A DNA stretch of 55,172 nt, taken from the NCBI GenBank assembly GCA_001953115.1, contig LSSL01000802.1:4741-59912 (forward strand). The letters run 5' to 3'. Origin of the DNA: Smittium mucronatum (taxonomy: Eukaryota > Kickxellomycota > Harpellomycetes > Harpellales > Legeriomycetaceae). The position numbers and the translations under genes are program-made. Positions 36,421 to 49,720 of this stretch are shown piece after piece. The stretch's first letter is position 1. Each line of letters begins with the position of its first letter. The notes beneath the pieces are model-generated. The model was not told the origin of the DNA and ran no database searches. It saw only the letters and a list, made by a program, of their open reading frames with translations.

Positions 36421-39400
36421 TTTCAATTTTCGGGACGTAAGCTTTTAAAGTTTGGTTTTTTACCTCTTCCATTAATTATAATATCTTTTTCTTTATAGTA
36501 AAATTGATTCTTAGAACTGATTAAATAACTAAAATTATTCCAACAAAAATAATTATACCTGTACCAAAAAAATAAACCTACAGGAACCGAAAAATTAGCA
36601 CAATATATTTCTATATCGAATTTTATATAAATCATAGCAGAATTTTCCGCCAATAAAATTTTGGTGTTTTTATCGCATCCTCTTTATACTATTTCAAACC
36701 CACAAAAAACCTGCCCCTTTCTAACTGTTCCATTTTTCATTAATTATTCGTTATTATTTGGTTATTTTTAGGCATGATCCCCCCCAATCAATAAAAAATC
36801 AACCTATTTTTTCATTTTATTGATGGGAACTTAAGCTAACACCTTATATATACCAAATTTTAAATAAAAATACCAAATCTGGTTTAAAAAAAGTTAGTAC
36901 TTTCAATCATTAAGCACGAAAAAAAATTTAGATGGTGATTTAAAAAAATAAAATGCTGAATTAAAAATCATATAAATATTCTGGATCAAAATAAATAAAT
37001 TCTTGGGTACACAGTAAATAAAATAATCACTTTTTTCACTTAATTACATTTTTTAAATTATTTTTCCAAGTTTATTTCAAAAAAAATCCTATCTTTTTTT
37101 TTCGATGGACCATTTTATTTCTATTTGGTCAAATCTTTTACCAATTAGTTAATTGGCTAAAAAAATTGAAGGTTCATACTGGTCATTTTAAAATAAAATA
37201 TAGAGCTTGAAAATAAAACAAAATTAAAAATTCGATTTTTTTCACATATGCAACTCAAGATAGCTAAATTTGATGAAATTTATAGATGCAGTCGTCTATA
37301 TCATCCATAAAAAAACTAATCAATTATTATCAAACTTATAATTTCCATATCTTTGCATAAATCTTTCTATAATTATTTAATAGACTCAGATTTGGAAAGA
37401 TAAATTGTGAGAAGATGCAAAGGATTATACCCACTGCTTTTTTCAGGGACGATTATTATTTTAAATTATAAAAAAAAAGCCTAAAATGAAATCGTAAAGT
37501 AAGAATTTTTTGTATTTTTTTGAAAAATAATCAAAAAACTATTAAGGACGCGGATATTTATTTTTATTCAATATGTATTTTCAACTTCATTATCATAACT
37601 CATATTACTTAATCTGATTCTCCATATGATTTTTTAGGATTGAAAACAAATAGAAATATGATAGAATTGTTTTTGTAGAAGAAACAGGATGTTTTCTTAT
37701 CAGATTTGGTCATATTTCGGTTTTTTAACTTACCGAGCTAAATATTTTTAATAAAAGCTCAGAGAGAATTTAGTTATAAAAAAATTTGTTTATTTTTTGA
37801 AAATATAAGTAATTTAAAAAAGAAATAAAACATCTATCTAAAATATTCTTCATTAAATCTCAAAATTATAAAAGATTTTTTAGCTACATAGTTAGTATTA
37901 ATAGTTTTTCTGTTTAAACCCATTGAATGTGTACATTTTCGGGATTTACGCAAATGAAATAAATATGTCTTTTGTAGATCGTGATAAAATTGAATTCTCC
38001 CCAAAAAACTCCGATTTTTTTTGCGAAATCGTAATGAGTTTTATTTCTGTTAGATTTGATTAGTTTTTGTTATTTTTTTCCAATTATTTTTAACAATAAA
38101 GATATATTTTTATGATTAATTATGCACAAATTTCAAAACTCAAGTGATGAATGATTATATTATTATCCAAACCTATTTGAGTTTTTATTTTATTATGCTG
38201 ATTTTTGTAAGCCAGATTTATTTTCCTATAAACTTAAAAAAATCTTCATTTGAGAATTCTGGCTGTTTTTTTAAAAAATAATTCTGTACTATAGCAATTG
38301 AAAAGTCCTTATTTCAAAATAAAAGCGCTTATCAGTCCAAATAAAAAAAATCCCTTGATAGGATATTCAATTTTTTTTTAATAACTTGAAAATGAGGAAA
38401 AATCTGGATTTTTCGAAAAAAAAAATTTTCGATGTGTTTTCCAGTTACTGAGATACATTTTATTGATATGAGCCTCATCCATTATCAAAAAATCGTCTCC
38501 CTTTTTTTAAAAATTTGAATTTTCATATTTTCGATACTCTTAATAAATTTTATATTAATTTGAATGACACATATTACTTTACAGATTCAGGAATTTTTTT
38601 CTATATTGAAATTATCAAATCAAAGTTTTTCCTAGTAATTATAGAATCTTCTATCTCAGTTTAAGATTATATCATTTTAAAATTATCTATAAACCATTCG
38701 AGATATTGTTTTGATTAGCTTTTTCAATTTGTGGAATTGGAATAAAAATCACCTATAGTACGAGATACAAAAATAAAAAATCAGGGTAATTTTATACGGT
38801 TTATCTTATATTTAAAATTTATCATTAAAACTTAGTGATATTCCAAAAATGTTTCAATATATTTCCCAAATCAGAAAATTAAGCTGGCTAATTTTCCATC
38901 TTCAATTTTATAACCACATTTTGCACTTTTACCATTTAATATTTTGATAAATGCTGAAATTAGAGATTCACTGACAAGTTTTTTATTCGCCTAATACACA
39001 AATAGTTCTAAAAAAATCTATAATAAACCAATATTTTGGTGAAATATTTATGAGAGTTATCTTTCTGGGTCGGAATCCAACATCAGATAAACTGATAATA
39101 AGGTATTTTTCACAATAATCAGAATTTTTTTGAATTGAGTATAATTCAGGACTAATTTAATATTTATACTTAAATCCTTTATTTCGAATACCCATTTTTT
39201 GTATTCATTAATTTCCTCGCTTATATTAAAAAAGCAATTAGATAATTTAGTTACGTTTTTCGATTCTGTTTTCTTCATTAATTTTTTTTTTTAAGATATA
39301 CTCCACTCTTAAAAAACAAAAAATACTCCCTTTTAAAACAACAGGAAATCTTTCGCTAGAAAATATTTTTCGTTTTAGGATATTTGGAACATATTTAGCA

Positions 39401-42400
39401 TCAAAATCAAGACGAATTATTGATTCCAATCCTATTTAAAATTATGAAATAAGTTATATTTCATAAAATTTAAACTCAAACCTCTTATCAAATAATTTTT
39501 GTTTTCGATTTAAATAAATTTTTTTATAAAATTGAAATTCCATAAATACATTAAGGAGAAAATTTGGTTTGACCTAATTTTTTGAAAGCCAAAAAAATTC
39601 ACATCTAGGCATTATTTTTATTGGAATATTAATCGAATTCATCCATTATTATTGTTAAGTATCAAAAAAATTCAATCAAGAATTTTTTTTATGGATGTGC
39701 AATATTAAAAACAGGCTATTTAAGTAAAAAAACACTAAAATTTTGGAAATCAGCGAAAAATATAAAAAACTTGTAAATAACAAGGTAAATTCCGAATGGG
39801 TATAAAATGTACCAAATAGGTGACGATTTTGCACGAAATCTCAAAGATGGGGAAATTGATGGGGTTAGAAACCTGATATATCTATAGATTTTTCTAAAAA
39901 AAGGCATTATAAAAATATAAGAAAATTAAAAATGTACAAATTTAATTAAAAATAAAAAATAAAAAAATAAAAAATCGACTTCATACAAATCCATGCAATA
40001 TTTCCCAGATTAAAAAATAAACTAATCGAAATTTTCTATTTTTCAGTATTTTTGAGCAAAAATAAAATATCCTCCATTTATTTGCTAAATTATTTTCATA
40101 CACTATCACTTTTTTAAAAATATGTTTATTTATAAATTAGTCTAATTGAATCTTTTGAAGTTCGTTGATTTTCCACTTATTATTTGAAAATATATCTTGC
40201 GTGAAAAAATAGGAAAATAAACGGAAAAAGTATTACAATAGACGAGTTCATTTATTATGCGTAAAAAATGACGGATATTTAAATGATTTGTTGCTCTTAT
40301 TTTTTTTAAATAAAAAATTCACTCAATTTCTTGGAAATATTTATATTTTTTTGGAAGTTAATATTATAATGCGGTAAAAGTAATTAAAATAATTAAAAAG
40401 AATTATTAATAAATAAATTTAGAGTTTCTTTTGGTTTTTTTAAATCTAAACCATCCGAAAAGAGTAAAGAACCAAATAAATGTCTCCATTTAAATCAATT
40501 AATTTAAAAATAATTTTTATATATTTCAACTATATTAGTGGGATTATTACTTGTTTAAAAAAATATTTCAAAATTTTCAATAGAATAACTAGCTGAGATG
40601 AAAAAAATAAGTTGAAATATATTAGAATTACCAATAAATAGTGATGTAATTAGGAAAATTTACAAAAAAAAAAGACTAAAATTTTTAAATTTCAACTTTT
40701 CAACTTTTATGCTAGAAATATTGTCACTTTATTTATTTATTTATTTTTTTTTCGTAAAGACACCTCATATACCTAGAAAATTTATTTCCCGATCTTGATT
40801 TTTTTTTTACTAATATCAGATTTGGCTTTTTAATTTGAATTTTTTTTATAGAAACTATTATAAGTTTTTTTATTTTTTTAAAAACACGCCTTATAAATAA
40901 TTTACCTAATTTTTTTTGGTAACTTATATTAAAAAGCCACATTTTAAAGTTTTGATGAAATTATTCGTTTATTTTTTTGGATTTTTTTAAATTTTCCCTT
41001 CTAAAAATAATTTTCATATTTCAATAACGGTTAAAATAAAAAAATACTAATTTAACGAATTGTGATAATTTTTTTTTAAAAAAACTATTTTATACTCACC
41101 TAACCACTTGAAACAAAAATGAAAAAATAAAAATAAAAATTTAAAATTACCTATTTTTGTTGCGAAACGAATATATACAATTAGAATTTGGCGAAGAATA
41201 GTATAATATCCTTTGTTAAATTAACCTTTTGATGAAATTAAGATTAATTTTGCCTTTCCATTTTTGTATATTATATAACTGTAACCAATAACAATAACTT
41301 TTCTAAGCAGTGGCATAAAACGATAAAATTTTCTTTGTATTATTTATTTCAGTTAATTTTTTCTTAATAATAATAAAATAAGATAAAATAACCTTATCTT
41401 ACAATAAAATTTCATGATACAAAAAAAAAAGATAAAATAACCTTTCCAAAAGTTATAATTGCTTAAACTTTATATAATGTAAAGTCTTATAAATGTTATG
41501 TTGAAATCAGAGTTGATCTAAAAAAAAACCTTTATGATAAAGTTTAATCCGATATTAAATGTGATGAGTGTACGTATTTTCGCTTTCAAGTTAAAAAAAC
41601 AATAAATATGGTTTTAAAAATTTACTATAGGTTTAAAAATTTCTAAATTCTAATTAAAAATATATAAATCAAAGTTACTATTTTATCAATAAAAAATTTT
41701 CTTTTAAAAGATAAATTATACATTATTTATTCCGTTATTATCGATAAAGTTGTGGTTACAAATTAAAATTTAACCCTAGAAATCCAATTAAATCAAAATA
41801 TAGCAGTCTGGTTGGGTAGTAAGACTCATCGAGTTTTCAGAATATGATACAAATAACTTATTCATTTTTAAATGTGCAAAAGAACTATTAAGAATATATA
41901 TAAATTTTATAGAAGCGCTATAAGCTCAATAAAACTGATTCAGGGACTTAATTTCTTTTTTTTTCTAGTTTTTTTAAATGGGTGTATCAAAATTAGACCC
42001 AAATTTTTAACTAAATTTGCATTTTATAAAATGACCATTGACCCAATTTAAAGATCCATCAATAAAAATTGGTATACGCCTTTTAATATCTTCTATACGC
42101 TCCTTAGAGACCTTTTATTTTTTCAAAACACAATAAAATCTATATTACTGCGAAATGAAAATGATAAAACAGCTCTATTAAGAAAAAACCCCATTAAATA
42201 ATCTTTTAATTTAGTTAAAAAAAATTCTAAATCAGCGAATATGGTTATTTAATTAGATTTAATGATAGAAGCAAAAAAAATTTATAGCCCAAATTATTGG
42301 ATCTTTAATAAATAACTATTAGAATTAATAACCAAAGATATATTTTAACACTTAATTCATATTTTGGGAGCTATTTTACGAATTTATTTGGTTGAAATCT

Positions 42401-43240
42401 TAACTTGATAAGTTGTCTATTTGACCATAATAATTTTTATTAGCATCTTTGGGCCATTTTTCATTTGGTGGAACGCTGTAGAACCGTTTTAATGATTCCA
42501 TAATAATCTAATAATTAATTTAATTCGCCAATAGCTCTTCTTTTTTCTTGGATTTAAATTTTTTTAACACAAATTTACAAATTTTTAAATGTATTAGACA
42601 TTTTTTCAAACTTTCTTTAATTTTCTTTATTTTGGTTGTGAAAAGGTGTACATTGTGCAAAGCTATAAATGGCATGTGTTTGCTAGAAACTCAGAAACTC
42701 AGAAGGTTTTTTTTTTAGAAGATTTATTATTATTATTATTATTATTCAGCTCTAGTCCTATTAATCCTATATTAGGTATTTTTATTTATTCGGAGTTTTA
42801 TTTTATGATTATAAATGTAGATAACAATCTATCAATCTTTTGGGGTTTTAATAAGTTAATGCCTTTTATTTTATCACTTATCGAGGTTTCACTCTAAGAG
42901 ATGATAGTTTTATTTGGCTTTTATTTATAATGTTTAGAAATAGATAAAATAAATAATATTGCTAAATTCTTTATCTACAAAAGTCCTACTTATTCAGAAT
43001 ACCTAAGGATGGTGTTTATATATATCCATTGGGACGAGATTAAATATAAATTTATTCCTGGGTTTAATTTTACAAATTGATACAAGTCACCTTTATTGTT
43101 TAATATGTACTTAAAAACCAATAATTTATAATAAAAAATATATGCTGTATCAATGTGAAATTATCTAAAAGCCTTCGGGATAAAACAATGATTTTTATTT
43201 TATTTTTTTTATATCAAGGAATTTCAATGATTTTTAATAA
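36421..43240. other. Extremely AT-rich stretch without recognised genes
   Basis: Nearly 7 kb of A/T-dominated DNA. On the minus strand, 38,880-39,430 has three short frames with more protein-like composition than the background, but no recognisable motif. Elsewhere open frames are at chance length. A (TTA)n run lies at 42,724. A + strand frame at 42,646-42,897 is not recognised. Confidence 0.6.
42724..42746. repeat. (TTA)n microsatellite
   Basis: About seven TTA units in AT-rich DNA. Confidence 0.9.
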
Positions 43241-43241
43241 A

Positions 43242-43247
43242 TTATAT
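43242..43247 (+). promoter_or_regulatory. TATA-like box upstream of the Gly-Ser tRNA pair
   Basis: TTATAT is centred about 20 nt before the tRNA-Gly start. Upstream TATA elements at this distance help RNA polymerase III in some fungi. In such AT-rich DNA the match may be chance. Confidence 0.3.
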
Positions 43248-43264
43248 TTTTCGTCAACAAACAT

Positions 43265-43335
43265 GCGTAGATGGTTTAGTGGTATAATTGCCGCCTGCCA
43301 CGCGGCAGACCCGGGTTCGATTCCCGGTCTACGCA
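43265..43335 (+). tRNA. tRNA-Gly (anticodon GCC)
   Basis: This is a full 71-nt cloverleaf without intron. The acceptor stem is GCGTAGA with TCTACGC and discriminator A. The anticodon stem GCCGC/GCGGC holds loop CTGCCAC with anticodon GCC, which reads GGC and GGT. The T arm contains GGGTTCGATTCCC, the internal B box. The D arm TGGTTTAGTGG gives the A box. CCA is not encoded, as expected for a nuclear gene. Only TT separates it from tRNA-Ser downstream, which is too short for a Pol III terminator, so the two are probably made as one precursor. Confidence 0.97.
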
Positions 43336-43337
43336 TT

Positions 43338-43419
43338 GTCACTTTGGCGGAGTGGTTAACGCGGTGGCCTGCTAAGCCATTTCCCTTTGGGAGCGCAGGT
43401 TCGAATTCTGCAGGTGACG
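43338..43419 (+). tRNA. tRNA-Ser (anticodon GCT)
   Basis: This is an 82-nt class II tRNA with a long variable arm (TTTCCCTTTGGGAGC region). The acceptor stem GTCACTT pairs with AGGTGAC including one G-T pair, and the discriminator is G, as usual for serine. The anticodon loop CTGCTAA gives GCT, reading AGC and AGT. The B box is GGTTCGAATTC. It starts 2 nt after tRNA-Gly and is followed after 4 nt by a T5 run, the only terminator for the pair. Confidence 0.96.
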
Positions 43420-43423
43420 ACTC

Positions 43424-43428
43424 TTTTT
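43424..43428 (+). terminator. RNA polymerase III terminator of the Gly-Ser pair
   Basis: TTTTT lies 4 nt after the tRNA-Ser 3' end. There is no T4 or longer run between the two tRNA genes. Confidence 0.8.
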
Positions 43429-46400
43429 AGAAATACTACTTTGCGATCTTTATGTAAAATGATACCATACTGGCCCTTCATTTACTCTCAATATATAAAT
43501 TTCTTTTTTTAGTTTGGATGATTAAAAGTTTAGCGCAATTAAATCGAATTTTTAAAGAAATTAAAAAGCAATTATATGTGTCATTTTTTTCTATTTCTGA
43601 TATCGATATACCAGAAGCCGAATTTTTCAGGGTAGCTATATTTAGTAGTTAAATATCAGAATTTTTTTTTTATATATCAAATTTTAGTTATTATTATCTT
43701 TTTAGATTCTTAATCTAGATATTTTTTCCCGAGAATGCCCTTTGGGAACAATTAATACTTTGGATAGGACAGTTTTATAACTTAAATCGACAATTATTAT
43801 CTTTAACCAGACCAAAATATGAGTTTTTGTGTATTAATTATCTCATTTCTAAATTTTACTAACCCTTTTTTAAGGTATTTTTTTTACCTTTATAGATATA
43901 AGCCAAATTCTCTTTTTTAATTAAATAGTAAAATTTTAATAAAAATAAAAAAGGCCGGTGGAGTTGTAAAAATGCGTTTTATAGTTTTTTTTCGATAGAT
44001 ATCAAGATCGAGGAGCCGGGGTAAAAAATATACTGGGTATTTATTACTTCTAAAAGTCATGGATTAGTTTGGCACGTCAGAAAGTGAGTTTTTTCTAAAC
44101 TCAGAAAATAGCTATTCTGAAACCATTTTTGAAAAGTATGAATGATGTCTGATATGTATAAATTTAAACTATTCGATAAAATAAAAATTAAATCGAAATA
44201 TTAATTTCACTAACAAAATTTTCCTAAAAAATATGGTCTCAGATAATTTTCAAATAATGCTATTTTTACAGCCATTAATATTTACCAAAAACTCACTATC
44301 AAAAAAATATAAAGGAAAAGATACCAAATAATTTATTTTTATTCAGTTTATTTTTATTAAGTTTAAAAAATTATTACACAATGATTTTTGTAGATTTTTG
44401 AGGAGAATTTTTTTTTAATTCAAAATTTCATTAATTTCACTTAAAATCGCTATTTAATATCTAATAGCTTTCTTTAATATAAACCTCAATATTTTTTTGT
44501 TGAGGGTTTTTTTTAGTTGATTTTTAAATCAATGCTAAAATTTGCCGTTTCTGATTGCGTAATTTATGCACCTAATAAATACATATAATTCTTAGTCTTA
44601 GTATTTGAATACCTTATCTCAATTAAAAATATCAAAATATATCACAATATATGATATTATAGAGATAAGCTTGATAATTATAATAATAATAAACTTTTAG
44701 CCCTTTTACTCTCAAAAATAGTATTTTATTTTTGTATATTATTGATTTAAAAATACTTAAATTGTGAAATTTTACTTCGTATTTAAATGGAATTGAACCG
44801 GAATTTGCTATTTTATCTGAATATCAGGATGAAAAGTATGCGTTAATAAAATAAATTTCAAAGTTAATTATGTTTATAAAAGATTTTTTAAAAAAAAGTT
44901 GCTGAATGTTACTGAAATTAAAGGTGAATATATATATATTTTTAAAATTTTTATTTTATAAAATTATTGAGGCTGATTTTTTAAGTTTATAGAAATTGGT
45001 GGTATTTTAAAAATTATCAGCAGTTATGGGTCTTTAAGAGTTATTAAGGGGTGTTAGGTTGTTTTTTTTTGCTTTTTTAATTTTTGATTTTAACGTTTTA
45101 TAATTATTTAAAAAAAATTCTTGAAAAAAAACAAAACAAAAAGTCATTTATGAAACTGAATTTTATGGAGGAAAAAATAAAAAACTCGATTGAAGCTATA
45201 AAAGTAAATTACGCAAAAGTTAAAATCTAAGTCTCTGACATAGCAAAATCGCATGTCTACAGTTTAGTGCAAATTTGTTATGAAGATAATTGAAATACCC
45301 AATAATAATCAAATTTTTAGAAGAAATATTATTTTATGTTTGCGCTGATGTTTTTGTTTTTGTTTTTCATGGATACAATTCGAAATTTGAGCATAAAATC
45401 AAATCTCACACTTTATTCCATACTTTAACGAAAAAATTTAGAAAAATTCAAAAATTCACATTTAATTTATCTTCATCTTTACAAAGGTGGGTCATTTTAA
45501 TTTTTTCCTAAATTTTTATTGTGATTTATTGCAAAAAATGACACCTTTTTTTTTTTTAAAAAAAAAATAGACTGTGAAAAAGCTTAATTAGAATATGTAA
45601 TTATACATTTTTTCGATATAACAATTAATGGGAAAAAATCGCTGGATTTCTTACCCGAGAATCAAAGAGCCCTAATAAATCATATTTTATCTATAACACA
45701 TAATTTTTCATCTATATAGCAAAAATATAACAGTGTTTAAGCTTCAAAAAAATATGATCATATAGCCAAAAAAAGATATTTTTTGTTTTCAATCCGAAAG
45801 AGGGTTTTTATATCTTAATATTTTGCAAAATCTATATAACAATTCAAATTTAAAATTAATTGGAAAAAATTCATAGCCATAATGATGAAAAAATTACGTT
45901 CTCATATATACTCGAATATATAGTTTCATAGAATTTGTGCTTTTTGGTTAAATTAACCTTATAATTATTATTTTTCAAAATTAATTAATTGCGTTTATTT
46001 TAATATATAAAAAAATAGAGGTTAATAAATTTGATGAGATTTTTTGAAATAATATAAATAATATCTGGAGCTATTTTAAAATGATTATTTGCGCGTTTTT
46101 TAAGCGGAAAATCTTTCTAAAACTTCAATATATTAAATTTATACCACAATACTTTCCAAATCATTTTAATGCATAAAGAAAATTTCTTTTGACTGCTTTA
46201 TTCACAATAAAATCTTTAAAGTGATATAAAATACAATTTTTTTTCAGATTAATTAATAAATATTATAGTGTGAAATTTTTCTTCTTTATAATATGTTTAA
46301 CCAAAAAAATATCGCATGACTTCCATAAATTTATCACTCCCGTTTTTTCAAGAATTACAAATTCTATTAAATTTCTTGATTTTCACCTACTGAATGAGTT

Positions 46401-47424
46401 TTTATTGATTGAATAAGCTATTAAATAAGCAATTTTAAAGTAAATAAGCCTGATTTTAGATATTTTGCAATCGAAATAAGTTTAAAAATAAAATTCGTGT
46501 ATTCAATATTTTTTTAACTTTTTATAAGTTAAATTGGAACTAAATTTTTAATATTTATCTGATATTGTGTTTTTTATTTGCTTATCGTAAATTGAGGTAC
46601 ATTAAGCATGTTTGAATATAAATTAACTGTATAGCTATTTAATTGCACATATTTTTTCTCTTTAGCTAATTAGAAAAAATAACTGATAATTTTTAAGTCG
46701 AAAAAAACAATAAAAATTTCTTATTTATGTATATATACCTCAACAACGGATAAGATTATATTCATGACATTTTCTAATCTGATTTAAAGGTATTTTTGAT
46801 TGGTAAAATACAAAAATTTCAAAGAAAAGATAATAGTCCAAATAAGTCCAAAAAACCCCATAAAATATCTAAAAATAGAAGAGAAATTTTCCTTATAAAA
46901 TAAAATGTTGTGATTTTGGCATGGAATTTTACGGATTTTAGTTTCCAAAGTCCAAAATTTTTTTAAATATCGGGTATTTTTATATAAGGATATTTAGATA
47001 TTTCAGAGCCTTTTTATTCTTTAGGATGTATTATCTTTGATTTTGATGATATATATTACACAAATAATCATGAATTTTTTTGCGTAAAATAGTATTTATC
47101 GTCAAAAAATTATGCAAGCTTTGAAAATTTTGGGAATTTTTCTTTCAAATATCTTATTATAGCATATTTTTTGACATTAGTAAATCGTAAATAATCATAA
47201 AAATCTATTTTTAACTTTTAAAAAAATACAAACATCATAAATAATGCTCATTCAGTCAATATCCAAAAGAATAATTTAAACTAGAACCCTCGAATATATT
47301 TTATCAAATCATAAATTAGTTCTACATCACAGAATTTTTAATTGATGGATTAAAAAATTAGAAAATGAGCCTAGCTACGACGTTAACACGAACATATAAA
47401 CTTTGGTTTTATAAATAAAATACC
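43429..47424. other. AT-rich stretch between the two tRNA pairs
   Basis: Four kilobases of AT-rich DNA. No coding frame of convincing length or composition is present, and no LINE or LTR remnant is recognised. Confidence 0.65.
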
Positions 47425-47429
47425 AAAAA
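47425..47429 (-). terminator. RNA polymerase III terminator of the Asn-Gly pair
   Basis: AAAAA on the given strand is TTTTT on the minus strand, 4 nt after the tRNA-Gly 3' end. It is the first T4 or longer run after the pair. Confidence 0.8.
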
Positions 47430-47433
47430 TTGT

Positions 47434-47504
47434 TGCGTCAGCCGGGAGTCGAACCCGGGCCAATTGCTTGGAAGGCAACTATTCTACCGCTATACTACTA
47501 ACGC
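47434..47504 (-). tRNA. tRNA-Gly (anticodon TCC)
   Basis: Read on the minus strand, this is a 71-nt intronless cloverleaf. The acceptor stem GCGTTAG pairs with CTGACGC (one T-G pair), with discriminator A. The anticodon stem GTTGC/GCAAT encloses CTTCCAA with anticodon TCC, reading GGA and probably GGG. The B box is GGGTTCGACTCCC. It is a different isoacceptor from the tRNA-Gly at 43,265, not a copy. It follows tRNA-Asn by 3 nt and is the second gene of that transcript. Confidence 0.97.
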
Positions 47505-47507
47505 ACC

Positions 47508-47581
47508 CGCTCCCACCTAGGCTTGAACTAGGAACCTCCTGATTAACAGTCAGACGCGCTAACCAATTGCGCCATGGAAGC
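47508..47581 (-). tRNA. tRNA-Asn (anticodon GTT)
   Basis: Read on the minus strand, this is a 74-nt intronless cloverleaf. The acceptor stem GCTTCCA pairs with TGGGAGC, with discriminator G. The anticodon stem TCTGA/TCAGG encloses CTGTTAA with anticodon GTT, reading AAC and AAT. The A box region is TGGCGCAATTGG and the B box is AGTTCAAGCCT. It is the first gene of the Asn-Gly pair. The spacer of 3 nt (GGT on the minus strand) contains no terminator. TATATC lies about 21 nt upstream on the minus strand. Confidence 0.97.
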
Positions 47582-49720
47582 TTACAAACTTCGCTAATAT
47601 TGATATACCATAAACTTTTAATAAACCAATATTTTTTATTTAAATTAAGTATTACACACCATATATTCTTTAATTTTTATCATAATCATGTCTCCAAAAT
47701 TCCAAAAAGGGCCTGGCTCATTCACAATTTCCCTATATTATTAGATAAATGGCCTAAAAAAATTCCATTTTAAATACATAATTCTCTTGATATATTTTTC
47801 AAGTTTCGATTATAAATCAACGAATTTTATCTCCATGGTTCAAAACTGAAAAATTATAGTTTTTTTTTTAAAAAAAACGTAAGTTTAAATAAAAAAAATT
47901 AATTTAACTTTTTCTACACCCTATGACATGCCACTAAGGCTTTTTCTCTCAAAATATTCCTATTATATTATTTACCATAAGTACGGAACTATTTTCGCGA
48001 TAAAAACATCTTAGAGAGAATCTCTTAAAAAATTTACCACCAGTTTATATATATATATATAAAAGTGTTTATATTTTATATTTTCTCCATTTTAATATAT
48101 TTGTATCGATATATTCGATTTTTAAGTCATTTTCATTAAAAAAAACAATACATTTTCTATACCATAAAAAGATAAATTACAATAGAAAAATGTAATTTTT
48201 CATACTGTCTAGTTTAATTGATTTTTTTAATTCATGTAATTTAAATACCACTATTTTGATAATGTAAAAAGATTTTAATATATATTAAAAAATCCCCTCT
48301 ATACCCTTCTTATGTTTTCACGCGACTTTTTTTTTTGGATATAAGTTATCAATTTTTTCCCTAGCTCTCAATAATGCTCAAATATGTATGTATTTGATTT
48401 AGAATATTAAAAATGGTGTTTTTTGAATTAAAATAATTAAATTTCAATAATACAAAAATAACAATATCGATATATCGCAATATCTCTAAAACACACAAAA
48501 AAAAACCCCGCCCACCGAGCTTTTATCAAGCTCATGTTAATTAATCGTCATAATTTAGAAAAATAGTATCGCTTTTTTGATTTTAATTAATAATAGAACG
48601 TGATATCTTCCACGAGATAATAGATAAAATATGAAAATCAATTAATATTAATGCCTCAATAGATTTAAATCTTATAAAATTGTGTTTTCATTTATTAACA
48701 TCCTTTTTAAATTCAAACTATTTCCATATGCTTACACCTGATACGTTCCAATATAGAGTCTTACAGATCATAAAAAATTGTTTTTTCTATTTTAATTTGA
48801 ATGTGGGTTTATCATGCTTACATTTTCTTCAAATTAAATTAAACATATTGTAAAATTTTATGTTATAAAATACATAAGAATAAAACAATTTCTAACTGTA
48901 AACTAAAAATCATACATCTTCACATCATATCATCCCACTTTTTTTTTGCTGGGTTTTTTTTATAATCAAGACATAACATTATTTTTTTTGGATAATCAGA
49001 GTGAATTTTAGTAGCATCAAATCTAGCTGAAATCACTATTTTATATTTCACATCTTGATATCAGACTAAAAAATACCAAATTTTCGGAAATAGTTGAATT
49101 TTACTGTTTTTGAGCTTATTTTGAAGCTTTAGTGCAACAAAATCGAATCAAATTTATCATATATTTTGATATTTAATGAGATAAATATTATTCATAAAAT
49201 TGTCCAAAAAATAACTAGATAATCTATAAAATATCCATTAAATTTCAGAAATAATTGAAAATCTTAATATTAGTATGTGTATTTTTTGTAGCACAGACAT
49301 TAGTATAAATTTTGTAAATTTTAATATGAGTCTCACAATTTTTGCTTTCAATAAATAAATTTATCTAAATTATTTGCAAAAAAATAATCGGCTTACTCCG
49401 CGGGAATTTAAGGTCATATGGCTGATTAATATTTATACAATTTTTGCGAGAATTTTTTTTAACAATTCATGAACCACACCGAAATAATATTTCAATTGTA
49501 TAATTTATACTAGGTCATTATTTTGATTTTTATTATCATGCTATTTTAGTGATTATTATCCTGTTAAAAACCTTTTAATAAATATTTTAAAAACACAAGT
49601 TATAAAAATAAAATAAAAAAATTCTCGCATTATTTTTAGATCTTCTAAAGGAAGTGAGTAAAAATAGTGTCTAATATTTATTTAAACTCATTTTAATTTA
49701 TATCTAAACATTTCATAATT

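Noticed and set aside
41380..41450. Repeated GATAAAATAACC with a short AAGATAA/TTATCTT hairpin
   Set aside because: Two copies of an AT-rich 12-mer with a 7-bp stem are not surprising at this composition.
42646..42897. An 83-codon + strand frame before the first tRNA pair
   Set aside because: It begins at GTG, includes a poly-Leu stretch from a TTA microsatellite and has no motif.
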